A program made the position numbers and the translations under genes. From Symbiodinium natans (taxonomy: Eukaryota; Sar; Dinophyceae; Suessiales; Symbiodiniaceae): a stretch of 43,313 nucleotides of DNA. Of this stretch, positions 31,573-40,573 are shown one piece after another (position 1 is the first letter of the stretch; every line of letters begins with the position of its first letter). The notes under the pieces were generated by a model. It made no database searches. It was given only the letters and a program-made list of their open reading frames with translations, and was not told the DNA's origin. Where the stretch lies: positions 272,396 to 315,708 of the forward strand of contig CAJNDS010002685.1 in NCBI GenBank assembly GCA_905221605.1, in the 5' to 3' direction.

Positions 31573-32510
31573 CCATGGAGCCAGGCTGCCCATTGCACCG
31601 CCTGTGCACTGCCTGGACTATCGGTACAGCTTCAAGCCATCACCTTCGTCCCTCCTTGGCATGCTTTTGACTTGTGGGCCCTGCTCGAGTCTTTTCAGTG
31701 TCTCTTTCCATCTTCTTGGGTTCCTGGCGGGCGCTTGCTTCGGGATGCTGGAAAGCCCATGCCATCGAGCGCTGCGCCTGCGAAACCCAGGCGCAATCCC
31801 CCGCAGGGACGCATGGGTTGGCACGCCTTGCTGCAGTCGTTTAACCGTTTTTTCCGGTGCTTGCTTTTTCTCACCCGGCTTTTATCCACCCAAACATCCT
31901 GGCCGATGGAAGGGCCGGGCCCGCAGCTTCCGGAATTTTGGGAAGTTTTGGTCGAAGTTTTCCGAAATTATTCGATGCGTATGTCTATATATATATATAT
32001 ATATACATATGTATATGTATATATGTCCAGACATGAAAAGCGGTGTGAAAACAGCCCAGTGTGGCCCATGTTGACCCATGCTGAAGCTGACTTCTTTATC
32101 CAGGCCTGGTATGAAGTCGCGAGATGGTACGGTGCGCTTTCGGACTCGCGGCTGACCCAACTGCTGCGAGCGGCTAGGGCCTTGGTGGCTGACTAGGTAG
32201 CTCTCGGAGTGCTCCCACAATGTCCCAAAACGGCTGTTGGGGGAGCGTATCATCTCATGATATATCGGGTGCCCTTCGCCAGATGCCACCCGAGGCGCTT
32301 GTCTTCCACAGCAGCCCGAAGCCCAAGGAGGCGCTGAAGTTGGCCAACCTCCTCTGGGCCAAGGCCGGGGTGGGAACATGTGGGAATTGTATCACGTGAT
32401 TCTCGATGTGTAGACTTTTGGGGGAACCTTTGCTTCTGAAGGCGCCAAGCGCACATGCGAACTCCGGATCCAAGGCGGAAGGTTCTGTGAAGCGTGTCTT
32501 GAGTATCTGA
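31573..32510 (+). CDS. Helical-repeat protein resembling HPR/FASTK-RAP type, four exons
   Basis: Exons 31573-31978, 32060-32184, 32283-32369 and 32442-32510 join in frame over introns of 81, 98 and 72 nt. The peptide contains several similar helical segments: AFDLWALLESF, RMGWHALLQSFNRFFR, PEFWEVLVEVFRNYSM, FFIQAWYEVARWYGALSDSR and EALKLANLLWAKAG. The last matches the LANxLWAxAKxG form seen in heptatricopeptide-type repeats of RAP and FASTK-like organelle RNA-binding proteins, which are expanded in alveolates. If right, the protein would bind organelle transcripts. No RAP domain is visible, and the tail (SAHANSGSKAEGSVKRVLSI) is short. The first exon start is uncertain. Family assignment is by pattern only. 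Confidence 0.45.
31985..32024. repeat. (TA)n microsatellite inside predicted intron
   Basis: TA repeat with ATGTATATG interruptions, lying between a perfect GTATGT donor (31979) and the acceptor. The reading frame happens to be open through it. Confidence 0.9.
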
Positions 32511-33839
32511 TTCTGGCATGGCTTTTTCACAGGAAGAAGTGAAACCGAGTCCAATGCAAGATTTGGTCAACTAAGCCTTGCACCTAGCAGCCTCAGCAGC
32601 TGTGCTGAATTGGGGCTGATGTAGTACACACAAAAAACTGATGTTCCTCCTGATTGGAGCCATGGTGGTCCCGCGGAGCGTTATGCACCATCATGGCCAT
32701 TCTTTGCGTCGAAGTGCATCACGAGAGTGCACAGCATGCATGCCCGGTGGACTTCCGTCTGCGAGCAGTTGGTTCAAGTTGGTTCGCCGAGGAGCAAGAT
32801 GAGCATTATCCAGCGCGCTGGGGCTAAATTAGAAGGGAATATTTGCTCAGGTGAACAACTGCTCTGTCATTATCCGCCGTAGTCCATGTTTGTTCCTGTG
32901 GGCTGTTGCGTGGCCGTCCACTTATGCAGGGTTCCCACTTCGCAGGACAACAGTGGAGTGTTACAGGTATCTTCAGGAGGTCCTTGCGCATATGGGGGCA
33001 AGGTCTACGCTCGCTTGATGGGCCGAATTCGTCATCCCAAGGCTAAACCGGCCATTTCAGAACCAGCATTGCGCTCTCCTGCAACGGCCGAAGGGCTAGG
33101 ATCCTCAACAAACCGGACACTCGCAAGTTTCATCTTCGACCATGTCAGGTAGAGGGCACGTTTCTCTGCTCGGCAGTGTAACGGCCGCACTATGTCTTTT
33201 GTCTTAGACGCGTGTGAGCCGTGCAGTCCGCCGAAGCAGCTCTTCCGGAGCAGCACCAAGCCTGTCTATTCCTGGACATGACAAAGTGCATATTGTCTGG
33301 TTCCCTTTAGAGTTGTAAAGTGCCCGTGCTGGGTTGCCTTACGTTTTCCGCGTCACGCTACGCAACATGCAGCCCGGCACGTAGATGGCAACTACGACAT
33401 GTCACCTCAAGCTAGGCCAGCACGAAGAGAAGGCGCATCTCCTGGCGGATATCGATTTCTCCGGGGTCTCTTCGTGGCAAGAGAGGCCTGAACCGATCTC
33501 CAGACGCTTGAGCGCGTCCGCCTTTTAATGCTCTCGTCGCGCGGCTTGCTGGCAGCGCTGCAGTTGCTTCCCAGAAAGATGGGTTCGGCAACACACTGCT
33601 CAACTGGCGTGGCTCGGAGATCATCTTTGATCAGAGGTTCATAGTGGGTGGTGAGGACAGGAGGGTGTGGTTAATTGTAGCTTCGCTTGTCGCCACCGAG
33701 GGCACCGCCAATCGGTGTTAAAGAGCAGTTCATAGCAGCTTGCTGCGGGCAAATTCTTTGCAAAAGGTCAGTGCTATCTGCCAGAGAAGATTGCCCCTCC
33801 ACGCGAGATGTGTAGCCTTCTGAGTCGAAGCATGCGCAG
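32511..33839. other. Stretch with weak exon candidates only
   Basis: The frame at 32886-33152 plus (segment KVYARLMGRIRHPKAKPAIS) looks partly protein-like but has no splice or family support. Nothing else stands out. Confidence 0.3.
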
Positions 33840-34082
33840 GTTTTGGGCGGTGACAAGTTCGCCTATCACATCAAGGGCCCGAAGTGTTGGGAAGGTGGGT
33901 TATGGTGCGGGACGGTCAGGGTGTGAGGATATGAAGGGTTTTGAGACTTGGAGTCTTCAGGCTCACGAGGTGGAGTGTACCAAGACCTGGCAACTGAGCC
34001 GGCCACTCAGTGCACCCGGAACACGGAATCCAAGATCTCTGCAGTTCCCTTCCTCCCAGGATGGGCTACACCTATGAGCTGA
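33840..34082 (+). CDS. Two-exon gene 3' end, unrecognised
   Basis: Exon one (33840-33894) follows a GCGCAG acceptor and reads VLGGDKFAYHIKGPKCWE with nearly all codons ending in G or C. A GTGGGT donor and TCTTCAG acceptor define a 66-nt intron (33895-33960). Exon two joins in phase 1 and reads GSRGGVYQDLATEPATQCTR to a TGA at 34080. The joined peptide has no known domain to me. Upstream exons must exist if this is real. A minus-strand frame of 127 codons (34007-34390) overlaps the second exon. Confidence 0.4.
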
Positions 34083-35184
34083 CCTACAAGCTGATGCTTG
34101 AAGAAATAATTCTCTTCTGTCTGGTGTCCCGAATCCCACAGCCTCTTCAATGAAAGTCTGAAGTACACAGAGCCTTTCAAGATCAGAGGAAAGGGGCCCC
34201 ACCAAAAACAGTAACATAGAGGACATGTGGACATGTGGCATGGAGCTGTAGGTCTGCTGTGAGAAAACTTTTCTCTTGCTCTTTCGAAAATCCAGTAGCC
34301 TTCCACCACTTTATACCCAAAGGTCCATGCCGGCACAGTTGCGAGAAGGGATGCGATTATGTATGAAAGGTTTCGGACAGCATAGAGCATGTTGCTTTCC
34401 TTTGTTTGAAGGGTATATCACCCGGCAGCGCGATCCGACTACACCCTGTGACGCCGGGCGACGCGAATCCTCCTTTCCTTCCTCTTCCTATCCCTTTGCC
34501 TCTCCTCTCCCCTCCCCTCTTTGGCACTCCCCTCCCCCCATTCTTTCTCACTTCTCCTCCTTTTCCAGTCGTTTTCCTCTCTTCTTCCCCTCTCTTGCGC
34601 TCCTCTTCCCTGCTTTTTCCTTATTCTTTTCCCCTCTTTCGTTTCTCTTACTCGCCTCTCCCTCTTTATGGACTTTTGTGGAATAGGGCTGCGGGAATCA
34701 CACCAGGTGTTGTCCTCAGTGTTTGGTACTGTCTTGTTCTCGAAGAAGGAAAGCAAGGGAACAGTGTGGGCAAAACCTGCTGTGATTCGGAGTCGGAGCC
34801 CCTGGCCCCCCAAAATGCCCTGAAAGGCGCAATCATTCTTCTCCTGGTTTGCATGTGTTTTCAGAGTGTTCAGCAAGCAGAGCTCGTCTTCTGATCAGCG
34901 AAGCCTCTATTAAGACTATCGCAGTTCCATGACTGCACCCTTTTCCAGCCAACGTTTCATCTCAGGGTCGACGGCTACTTCAGTAAGAAGGATGCGAAGG
35001 AGGAGAAAAGCTGGGTTCAGTCCCGAGCGGGGGGACAGCAAAGAAGGAGTGATTTCAGTAGAGAGTGTGTAGAGGTGTGTTCACATGGGATCCATAGCAC
35101 CTGCTGTCAGTACATCATCCTGAGATGGTTGTGACACTGGCCTTCTGGTCCGTTTCAGGTTTTGGGCACTGATGAGATCGCCCC
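34083..35184. other. Stretch without a firm gene; pyrimidine-rich core
   Basis: Contains the C/T-rich tract at 34465-34670. Frames of 130-160 codons on both strands (plus 34276-34894, minus 34007-34876) owe their length to that tract. Confidence 0.4.
34465..34670 (+). repeat. Long pyrimidine-rich (C/T) tract
   Basis: About 200 bp that is almost entirely C and T on the plus strand, with TCCTCTT/CCCCTC words but no fixed period. Confidence 0.8.
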
Positions 35185-35535
35185 ATGAGGGACCATCCAA
35201 GTCCAAATGCTACCACTTCCCCTTCATTTCTCATTGAATATCCAAAGAAGCGGTGGCCCAAAGCCGATCCACCCCATCCACTTGAGGTTGAAGTGCAGAG
35301 CCCGGTCGGCCATGGGGTGCTCGATGAGGAGGCGGAGACCGATGCCTCGGCGCAGGCGTGGAGAGCGGCTGCGGTGGTAATTTCCTACACATTTCCTCTA
35401 CAATGTTGCAAACTTCTCGAACTAGCGGTCTCCTGGCCTGGGTCTGCCATCCCTGAATTACCTCCGAAACCCACATCAGAGACCGGAGAGAAATCACGCC
35501 TCACGCGACACATGCAGCACGGCAGAAACCATTAA
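35185..35535 (+). CDS. Hypothetical ORF, 116 codons
   Basis: ATG to TAA frame with a protein-like middle: EYPKKRWPKADPPHPLEVEV, then VGHGVLDEEAETDASAQAWR, then a hydrophobic stretch and a basic tail (KPTSETGEKSRLTRHMQHGR). A GTAATT donor after the Ala-rich segment (about 35376) could instead split it into exons. No domain is recognised. The product would be Pro/Glu-rich and partly disordered. Confidence 0.4.
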   Translation: MRDHPSPNATTSPSFLIEYPKKRWPKADPPHPLEVEVQSPVGHGVLDEEAETDASAQAWRAAAVVISYTFPLQCCKLLELAVSWPGSAIPELPPKPTSETGEKSRLTRHMQHGRNH

Positions 35536-35999
35536 AGCGCTGAACCCTAAACCCTTCTAAACCCTTCTGATCAGGAGCCCACCCAGGGCCAGTGGCAGAC
35601 AAAGGGCCCTTACACGCGCCTCCCCAAGGAGAGCAGACTTTGGAGCTCTGTATACCTCCGGAATTCTGTGGTACTGAGGGCTTTTGAGGGTTGAGGGTTT
35701 GAGGATTTGAGGTGTGTTTGGGGTATCTTGAGGTTGAGGTGCACGGCTCGTTATTGTGTTTGCGCAGTTAAAGGTGCAAGGCCACGACACAGAGTCAGCG
35801 GGTGCGTATGTGCGTGGCTTTTGTCCAGTGCTTCCAATGCCCTTTTCAACCATTTTAAGCCTGAAGCTCGAGAAGCCCGAGGTTCATCGCCGCCGCGAAC
35901 AAATCGCGTATCTTCTTCTACACCGGCCGCTGCCTCGTTGCCTGTGACTTTGGGGTGGGAGGTTTCAGGGTCTTGTGGGAGTTCCAATGTGACCTGTGA
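35536..35999. other. Stretch with weak exon candidates
   Basis: GAGGTTTGAGG-like short repeats (35675-35735) lie next to CCCTAAACCC words (35542-35560). A frame at 35756-35947 (QLKVQGHDTESAGAYVRGFC) follows a GCGCAG acceptor and may be an upstream exon of the next gene. Confidence 0.3.
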
Positions 36000-36674
36000 T
36001 TCTCTCAGCCGCCATCCTACCTGTCAGGTGGCACAGCGTGTACGAGCATCGACGACGTGATTGTGAAGAAGACGAAGGCGCTCTTGCTGGGTAGTTCTGC
36101 TGCTACCATGACGGTCGTGCTTAAGCGTTCGATTCCAACATGTTTTGGCCATACTACAGGCTACGGCTTTCCCAGAATATATCTGCCCCAACGCGCCCCT
36201 AAACCTGGTGCTTCCATGCTCATGTAGGATGCCAAGTATGTCGTGTACAGCTTCGCCGCGCTGATCAAAGAGGGCCACTTCATGGCGGCTTGGCAAGAGG
36301 GCAAATGTTCAGAGCTGTGACGCGTAAGAGGAGGAAGAGGAAGAAGGAGAGATGTCAAAGACTAGAGAAGCTTTGATTGCTGCAGGGCTCGGCTCCGGAC
36401 TGCGCCCGAGGTCACGAAAGGAGCCTTCCCGACGAACGCCTCCGATGTCAACTCCAGTGACGGCAGCTCCCTACAAGTGCTGAAGGCCTGTATTCGAAGC
36501 TTGCAGCCTGTGGACCTCTCCCTCAAAGTGGACACAAAAGTCTTCTTTAAGCAGTGCGCTGCCCAGTCGCCCGCCTCAGGACGACATCGTGATCATGAAG
36601 CCATCGGAGGCAGAAGCCACTTGACCAGCCTCCAATCACCCGAAGTGGACCTGCGACCTATTACCGAAGCTTGA
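36000..36674 (+). CDS. Three-exon gene candidate, unrecognised protein
   Basis: Part one (about 36009-36092 or longer) contains TSIDDVIVKKTKALLLG. Part two (36228-36316) starts after a GTAG acceptor and reads DAKYVVYSFAALIKEGHFMA to CSEL. A 69-nt intron (36317-36385) joins it in phase 2 to part three (36386-36674), reading ARLRTAPEVTKGAFPTNASD, then LKACIRSLQPVDLSLKVDTK, to a TGA at 36672. Third positions are strongly G/C. The join of part one to part two is unsettled: both a GTCGTG and a GC-type donor are in phase. No family is recognised. The first 5' exon may lie near 35.76 kb. Confidence 0.45.
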
Positions 36675-36779
36675 GCCGAGAGGACGTAAGAGCTTCGAAG
36701 TGCCCCATCTGCCCTCCATCTGGGTTCTAGAAATCGGACTCTGCCGACCCTGGAATCTTGCACCTCTAGCATCTAGCGC

Positions 36780-36895
36780 CCTGTGACGCCCAGAACATCC
36801 CACGCCCCACAACACTCCATGACACCCCCATAACACCCGCTGACACCCTACAGCACCCCTTTGACAATGACACTGTATGACACCTGGCACCCGGG
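36780..36895 (+). repeat. Degenerate TGACACCC minisatellite
   Basis: TGACACCC/TGACGCCC/TAACACCC words recur every 15-25 bp (36783, 36819, 36832, 36841, 36876). Confidence 0.6.
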
Positions 36896-37185
36896 AGAAC
36901 CCAAACGAATCTGGGGTCCTTGCCCTGGGCCCTGCTCCGCAGAAAGCCGGGGATGAACGAGAGTCATCCCGCGGGGAGAATGACTTGGATCCTCGGCCCA
37001 GTTCAACTGCGGGTGTGTGTGTGGTTGCCCTGTGGGGTTGAACGTGTTTTTGGGCATTCGTTTTCGGATTCTTTGGCCCAGGCGCAAGGCGGTTGGGTTT
37101 GTCGGGTAGTAGGGGGCAGGGGAAGCAGGGGACTCGCCGCCAAGCCCAGGATGTGAACACGCTGGATCTCACCGGTGGTGGATGC

Positions 37186-37452
37186 AGCCGCATCTCCGGC
37201 TTCGTGAGGTGCCACACTTGGCGAAGAGAGTTTTACCTCCCAAAGGTCATCCCTTTTCAGCACAAAAGTGGCATCCAGGGGGTTGCCTTCATGCGGCCGT
37301 CACCCTCGACGATCCTGATCCTGTGGAGGTACACGCCTCAGCCGCTATATGAGTACAGCGAAGAAGAGCTGAAGCTTGGCAGCACACCAGAACATCGAAG
37401 GAGCTCCCTGAACTCCAAACCCGATCGCACCACCCATGTTAGAGCCCAATAA
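37186..37452 (+). CDS. Terminal exon candidate, unrecognised
   Basis: After a GATGCAG acceptor the plus frame reads ISGFVRCHTWRREFYLPKVI, then PFQHKSGIQGVAFMRPSPST, and ILILWRYTPQPLYEYSEEEL, to a TAA at 37450. It is balanced in aromatic and charged residues with G/C-ending codons, so it looks coding. A second plus frame over the same bases (LPPKGHPFSAQKWHPGGCLH) is also open and ends at a GTACAC donor, so frame choice is not certain. No family is recognised. The gene could be the continuation of the one ending at 36674 only if that stop is avoided by splicing, which I do not see. Confidence 0.35.
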   Translation, partial: SRISGFVRCHTWRREFYLPKVIPFQHKSGIQGVAFMRPSPSTILILWRYTPQPLYEYSEEELKLGSTPEHRRSSLNSKPDRTTHVRAQ

Positions 37453-37569
37453 CAGAACCGCACCCTAACACAAAACCACCCGAGGGACTCCGCCCTCCCA
37501 CAACAACCTGCGCCCTTTTCTCCACCTTTCCTCGCCTCAAATAAGGAAGGATGGCAGCCACAGCAGCGT

Positions 37570-37790
37570 GAGGCCTGGGGAGGGAGGGTGAGAGAGAGAT
37601 GGAGAGGGAGAGAGAGAGCGAGAGAGAGAGATAGACCGTGCGGCTAATGAGTTCCCCGAACACAGGGGTGGGCGATGACGCCCGGAGGGTTTCCCCCACG
37701 CCCCCAGAAACAGAAAAGAAACAAAGGGACAAAGCGAGAGAGCGAGAGAGCGAGAGAGCGAGAGAGCGAGAGAGAGAGAGACAGACCAAC
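37570..37790 (+). repeat. (GA)n and (GAGAGAGC)n purine tracts
   Basis: GAGAGA runs at 37588-37632 and AGCGAGAGAGCGAGAG at 37734-37782, both purine on the plus strand. Confidence 0.9.
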
Positions 37791-37821
37791 AACGACCACA
37801 GCTTGACGACGCGCTCGGAAT

Positions 37822-37896
37822 GGGGGGGGGGGGGGGGGGGCACTTTGACTCGACCGTGGAGGAAGCGGATCCACAAAACGAGGACCCCCCCCCCCC
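37822..37896. repeat. Poly-G (19) followed by poly-C (12)
   Basis: G run 37822-37840 and C run 37885-37896 form a pair that could fold as a hairpin over 44 bp. Confidence 0.95.
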
Positions 37897-38037
37897 TGCT
37901 TGTGGCGCACGAGACACAACTGGATTCCTGAAGGGCGGGCAGTGTTTGACCCTGGATTAAAGAACACAGGGCCACAACCAGCAGACTTGAAAATCAGGAC
38001 TGCTGCCGTGAGAAAGACCCAGGGGGGCCCTAAAGTG

Positions 38038-38105
38038 CGAAGAAGAAGAAGAAGGAGAAGAAGAAGAAGAAGGAGAAGAAGAAGAAGAAGAGAGGGAGGG
38101 AGAGA
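38038..38105 (+). repeat. (GAA)n/(GGAGAA) purine repeat
   Basis: About 60 bp of AGAAGA units with AGGAGA variants. Minus-strand frames through it give a Leu-only run, an artefact. Confidence 0.95.
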
Positions 38106-38149
38106 TGGGTGCATAGGTCCCGTGCACCGGCCAGAATCTAGCAAGGTGA

Positions 38150-38230
38150 CGCAGGTTCGGTAGGTTTAGGGGTTTATAGGGTTCGGTTGTAGGATGTGCG
38201 TAGGGTTTAGGGGTTGTTCAGGGTAGATCA
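38150..38230 (+). repeat. Degenerate TTTAGGG words, G-strand orientation
   Basis: GGTAGGTTTAGGGGTTTATA and GTAGGGTTTAGGGGTTG. The orientation is opposite to the 7.7-10.3 kb blocks. Confidence 0.6.
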
Positions 38231-38398
38231 AAAACGACCACCTAAACTTCCGAAAGATGTCCCAATCAAAGCTCTGAATGTAAACCGGCCTCGTAACTTA
38301 CAACCCTGAATCACCTCTTCACCCTGAACCTGAACTCATGCAGGTTCGAGATACAGGAGCCCATAGGGCACCCAGTCAACCCGCCTGCGGAGATCGGC

Positions 38399-38662
38399 GT
38401 GGCCGGGCCCTTAAATCTCAAGCAGCGGCGGAGCTTCAGGGATTGCGGCTTGGGCATGCTTGGGCTTTTCCAGCCTTTGACTTTCCCAACAGCCCTGATC
38501 CTGCAAAAACTCCTGGTCGCTGTTGTATTAGTGCGTCCTTTGGCTGCCTGGGCTCTGGCCGAGACGGGCTCCGTGATCAACGCTGTTTTGGACCCCTCGC
38601 CCGAGCACCTGCGGATCAGGCTTCAGAATGCTTTGGGTTTATGGGTGGCTGAGGGAAAGTGA
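38399..38662 (+). CDS. Terminal exon candidate with hydrophobic helix
   Basis: The frame (first codon not ATG) contains FQPLTFPTALILQKLLVAVV and LVRPLAAWALAETGSVINAV, followed by LDPSPEHLRIRLQNALGLWV and a TGA at 38660. The C-terminal half uses G/C-ending codons and looks coding. The hydrophobic part could be one membrane helix. A second plus frame (38338-38652) is also open but Ser/Arg/Cys-rich. The family is unknown. Confidence 0.35.
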   Translation: MAGPLNLKQRRSFRDCGLGMLGLFQPLTFPTALILQKLLVAVVLVRPLAAWALAETGSVINAVLDPSPEHLRIRLQNALGLWVAEGK

Positions 38663-38902
38663 GGAGGTGGAGTGGTTTGCCGAACGGTTAGCCATGCGTT
38701 GGCCTTTTGCTCTGTCCCATTCTCTTGGTCGCAGGGTGAAGAAGGAAGCCAGCGTGAAGAGCAATGACACCGACCATGTGCAGGGAGCTTAGCCCAACGC
38801 AAGCATGATTGCAGGCCATTTTGAACTCCGAAACCCAAAATGCATAACCGAAAGCAATGCCTTCCGTCAGTGTTTCAAGATAACGAAAGACTAGATACAA
38901 CA
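38663..38902. other. Spacer
   Basis: No supported gene or repeat. Confidence 0.3.
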
Positions 38903-38932
38903 CATGCCCGCGGTATATCATTTTTATTTTAA
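38903..38932 (+). repeat. 30-bp motif copy 1 (CATGCCCGCGGTATATCATT...)
   Basis: CATGCCCGCGGTATATCATT then TTTATTTTAA. It recurs at 39489. Confidence 0.85.
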
Positions 38933-38994
38933 GGGGCTGCGCCCATGGGCGGGCAGCGCACGCAGAAGCCCGGGGCGAGCAGTTTCTAAGCATG

Positions 38995-39140
38995 TTGAGC
39001 TCCCTTAAAATCTCTAAGCGTTAAGTTTCTAAGCATTTTCAGGCCCCTAAACTCCCTTCAAATCTCTAAGCGTTTGAGGCTCCTAGACTCCCTTAACGTT
39101 TCTAAGCACTTTATAAGGCCCCTAAACTCCCTTTTCCTAG
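38995..39140 (+). repeat. Tandem CCCCTAAACTCCCTT / TCTCTAAGCGTTT repeat
   Basis: Four to five diverged units of about 40-45 bp, alternating CTAAACTCCCTTAAAATCTC with TAAGCGTTTGAGG-like blocks. Confidence 0.75.
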
Positions 39141-39182
39141 CCACGGGCTTAGACACGTCGCTTATGCCCGCCCTTTGGGGGG

Positions 39183-39290
39183 CATCATGCTCCTGATGCG
39201 CCCCCGGGGTCCCGCCCCGGGAGCCGCTGATGCTCCTGATGCGCGCCTGGGTCCCGGGCTGGACCCGCTGATGCTCATGATGCGCGCCCT
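39183..39290 (+). repeat. ~50-bp GC-rich minisatellite, three copies
   Basis: The core ATGCTCCTGATGCGC followed by a CCGGG-rich part recurs at about 39186, 39229 and 39269. Confidence 0.75.
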
Positions 39291-39488
39291 CTGGGGGCCT
39301 CCGTGGCGACGCAAAAAACCACGAAAAAAAAAACCGTTCACCGGCGGCACGCGGGGGTCGGCGGCACTGGCGTCCGGCCTAATTCTGCTTCGCAGAAGGC
39401 CAGAGGCCAGCAAGGCTATTCCCGGGACGACCCGGGCTAAAAGGTCCGCATTTGCTCGGTCCTTTGGGGACCTCGCGCTGCCCGATTT

Positions 39489-39517
39489 CATGCCCGCGGT
39501 ATATCATTTTTATTTAA
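39489..39517 (+). repeat. 30-bp motif copy 2
   Basis: CATGCCCGCGGTATATCATT then TTTATTTAA, identical to copy 1 except for one T in the run. Confidence 0.85.
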
Positions 39518-40573
39518 TGGCTACCGCCAGTGCCGCCGACCCCACCCCCCGCCATTTTAGGGTGCCTCAGGGCTTAGGGAGTTTCTTGGGTGGCTTCGGC
39601 TTGGGCAGCTTGGGGTAGTTGGAGGATTTGGGCGCCCTTTGCAGGGATGACGCTATGAGGGTTTAGGGTTTAGGGCTAGTTCGCAGCCTTTTGGGAGAGG
39701 GGGGGGCCTTCACACTGGTGGCGGGCGGTGCGGATGGCGGCTCGTCAGCGTGGGTGGCTCAGGGGGCGGGTGGCTTGGGGCGGTCTTGGTGGTTCGGGTC
39801 ATGTGGGTGGTTGGGGTGATGTGGGGTTCGGGTGGTGTGGGTGTTTGGCGGCATGGCTTCGTTCATGTACAGACTGTACAGCCTCAGAGTGTCCTACTGT
39901 GCATACCTAGGCTGGGCACTCTGATAGGATTCCTGACCCTTGAGGCGGCTGCGGGCAAGTGAGCGAGGAAAGAAAAATACAAATTTGTTAAGTTTACCTG
40001 TAACTCCGTATCAGTTTTGTGGGGCCCCTGCAGGGTCCCAGGAAGGGACCAAGCAGGGCAGCCCCCCCAACTAGAAAAACCTAGATGAATTTAGAATCTG
40101 TCCCCATGTGCTTGCATAAGGCCCACGGGAGGGGGACCCAAGGACCCCCCGGGGCAACCGGCACCCCGAGAACCAACGCGGATCCTGCAAAAACAGGGCG
40201 ACCGACCCAAGGACCGGCGGAGGGTGGGAGAAGCGGGCGACCGACCCAAAGACCGGCGGAGGAGGAAGTTTTAAAACTTGCGTTTTGCGTTGTTCTATAC
40301 GTCCTGTTGAGTCGGGCCTTTTTTGCTTTGTTCTAAGCGTCAAAGTGGGCAGATTCCAAATTCCACCGAATCCCGGTGCCCTATGCTCCCTTAGAAGGGC
40401 CCCCATGGCTCAAATCCTTCGGCTAATCCAGGGCATTTAGCCTTGCGAGCAGCACAACGGCAAAGTTTGGATTGCGAGCCAGGGGTCGGTCAGAAGAGCG
40501 TTTGGAAGCGAGGCTTCAAACGGCGCGCGAGGTTCACGAAGCGGGTTGGTTGGGGTCACACGCCCGACATGAC
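39518..40573. other. G-rich and low-copy repeat spacer
   Basis: Contains TTTAGGGTTTAGGG (39661-39674), a GGTGGTTCGGGT-type G-rich patch (39760-39845), and two tandem copies of a ~45-bp unit with core GCGACCGACCCAA(G/A)GACCGG (about 40197-40263). No gene is supported. Confidence 0.45.

Noticed and set aside
31436-32074. Second 212-codon plus frame overlapping the helical-repeat gene
   Set aside because: Ser/Cys/Pro-rich shadow frame. The other frame carries the repeat-like segments and phase-matched splice sites.
34276-34894. 136-162 codon frames on both strands
   Set aside because: Their length comes from the pyrimidine-rich tract, which lacks stop codons.
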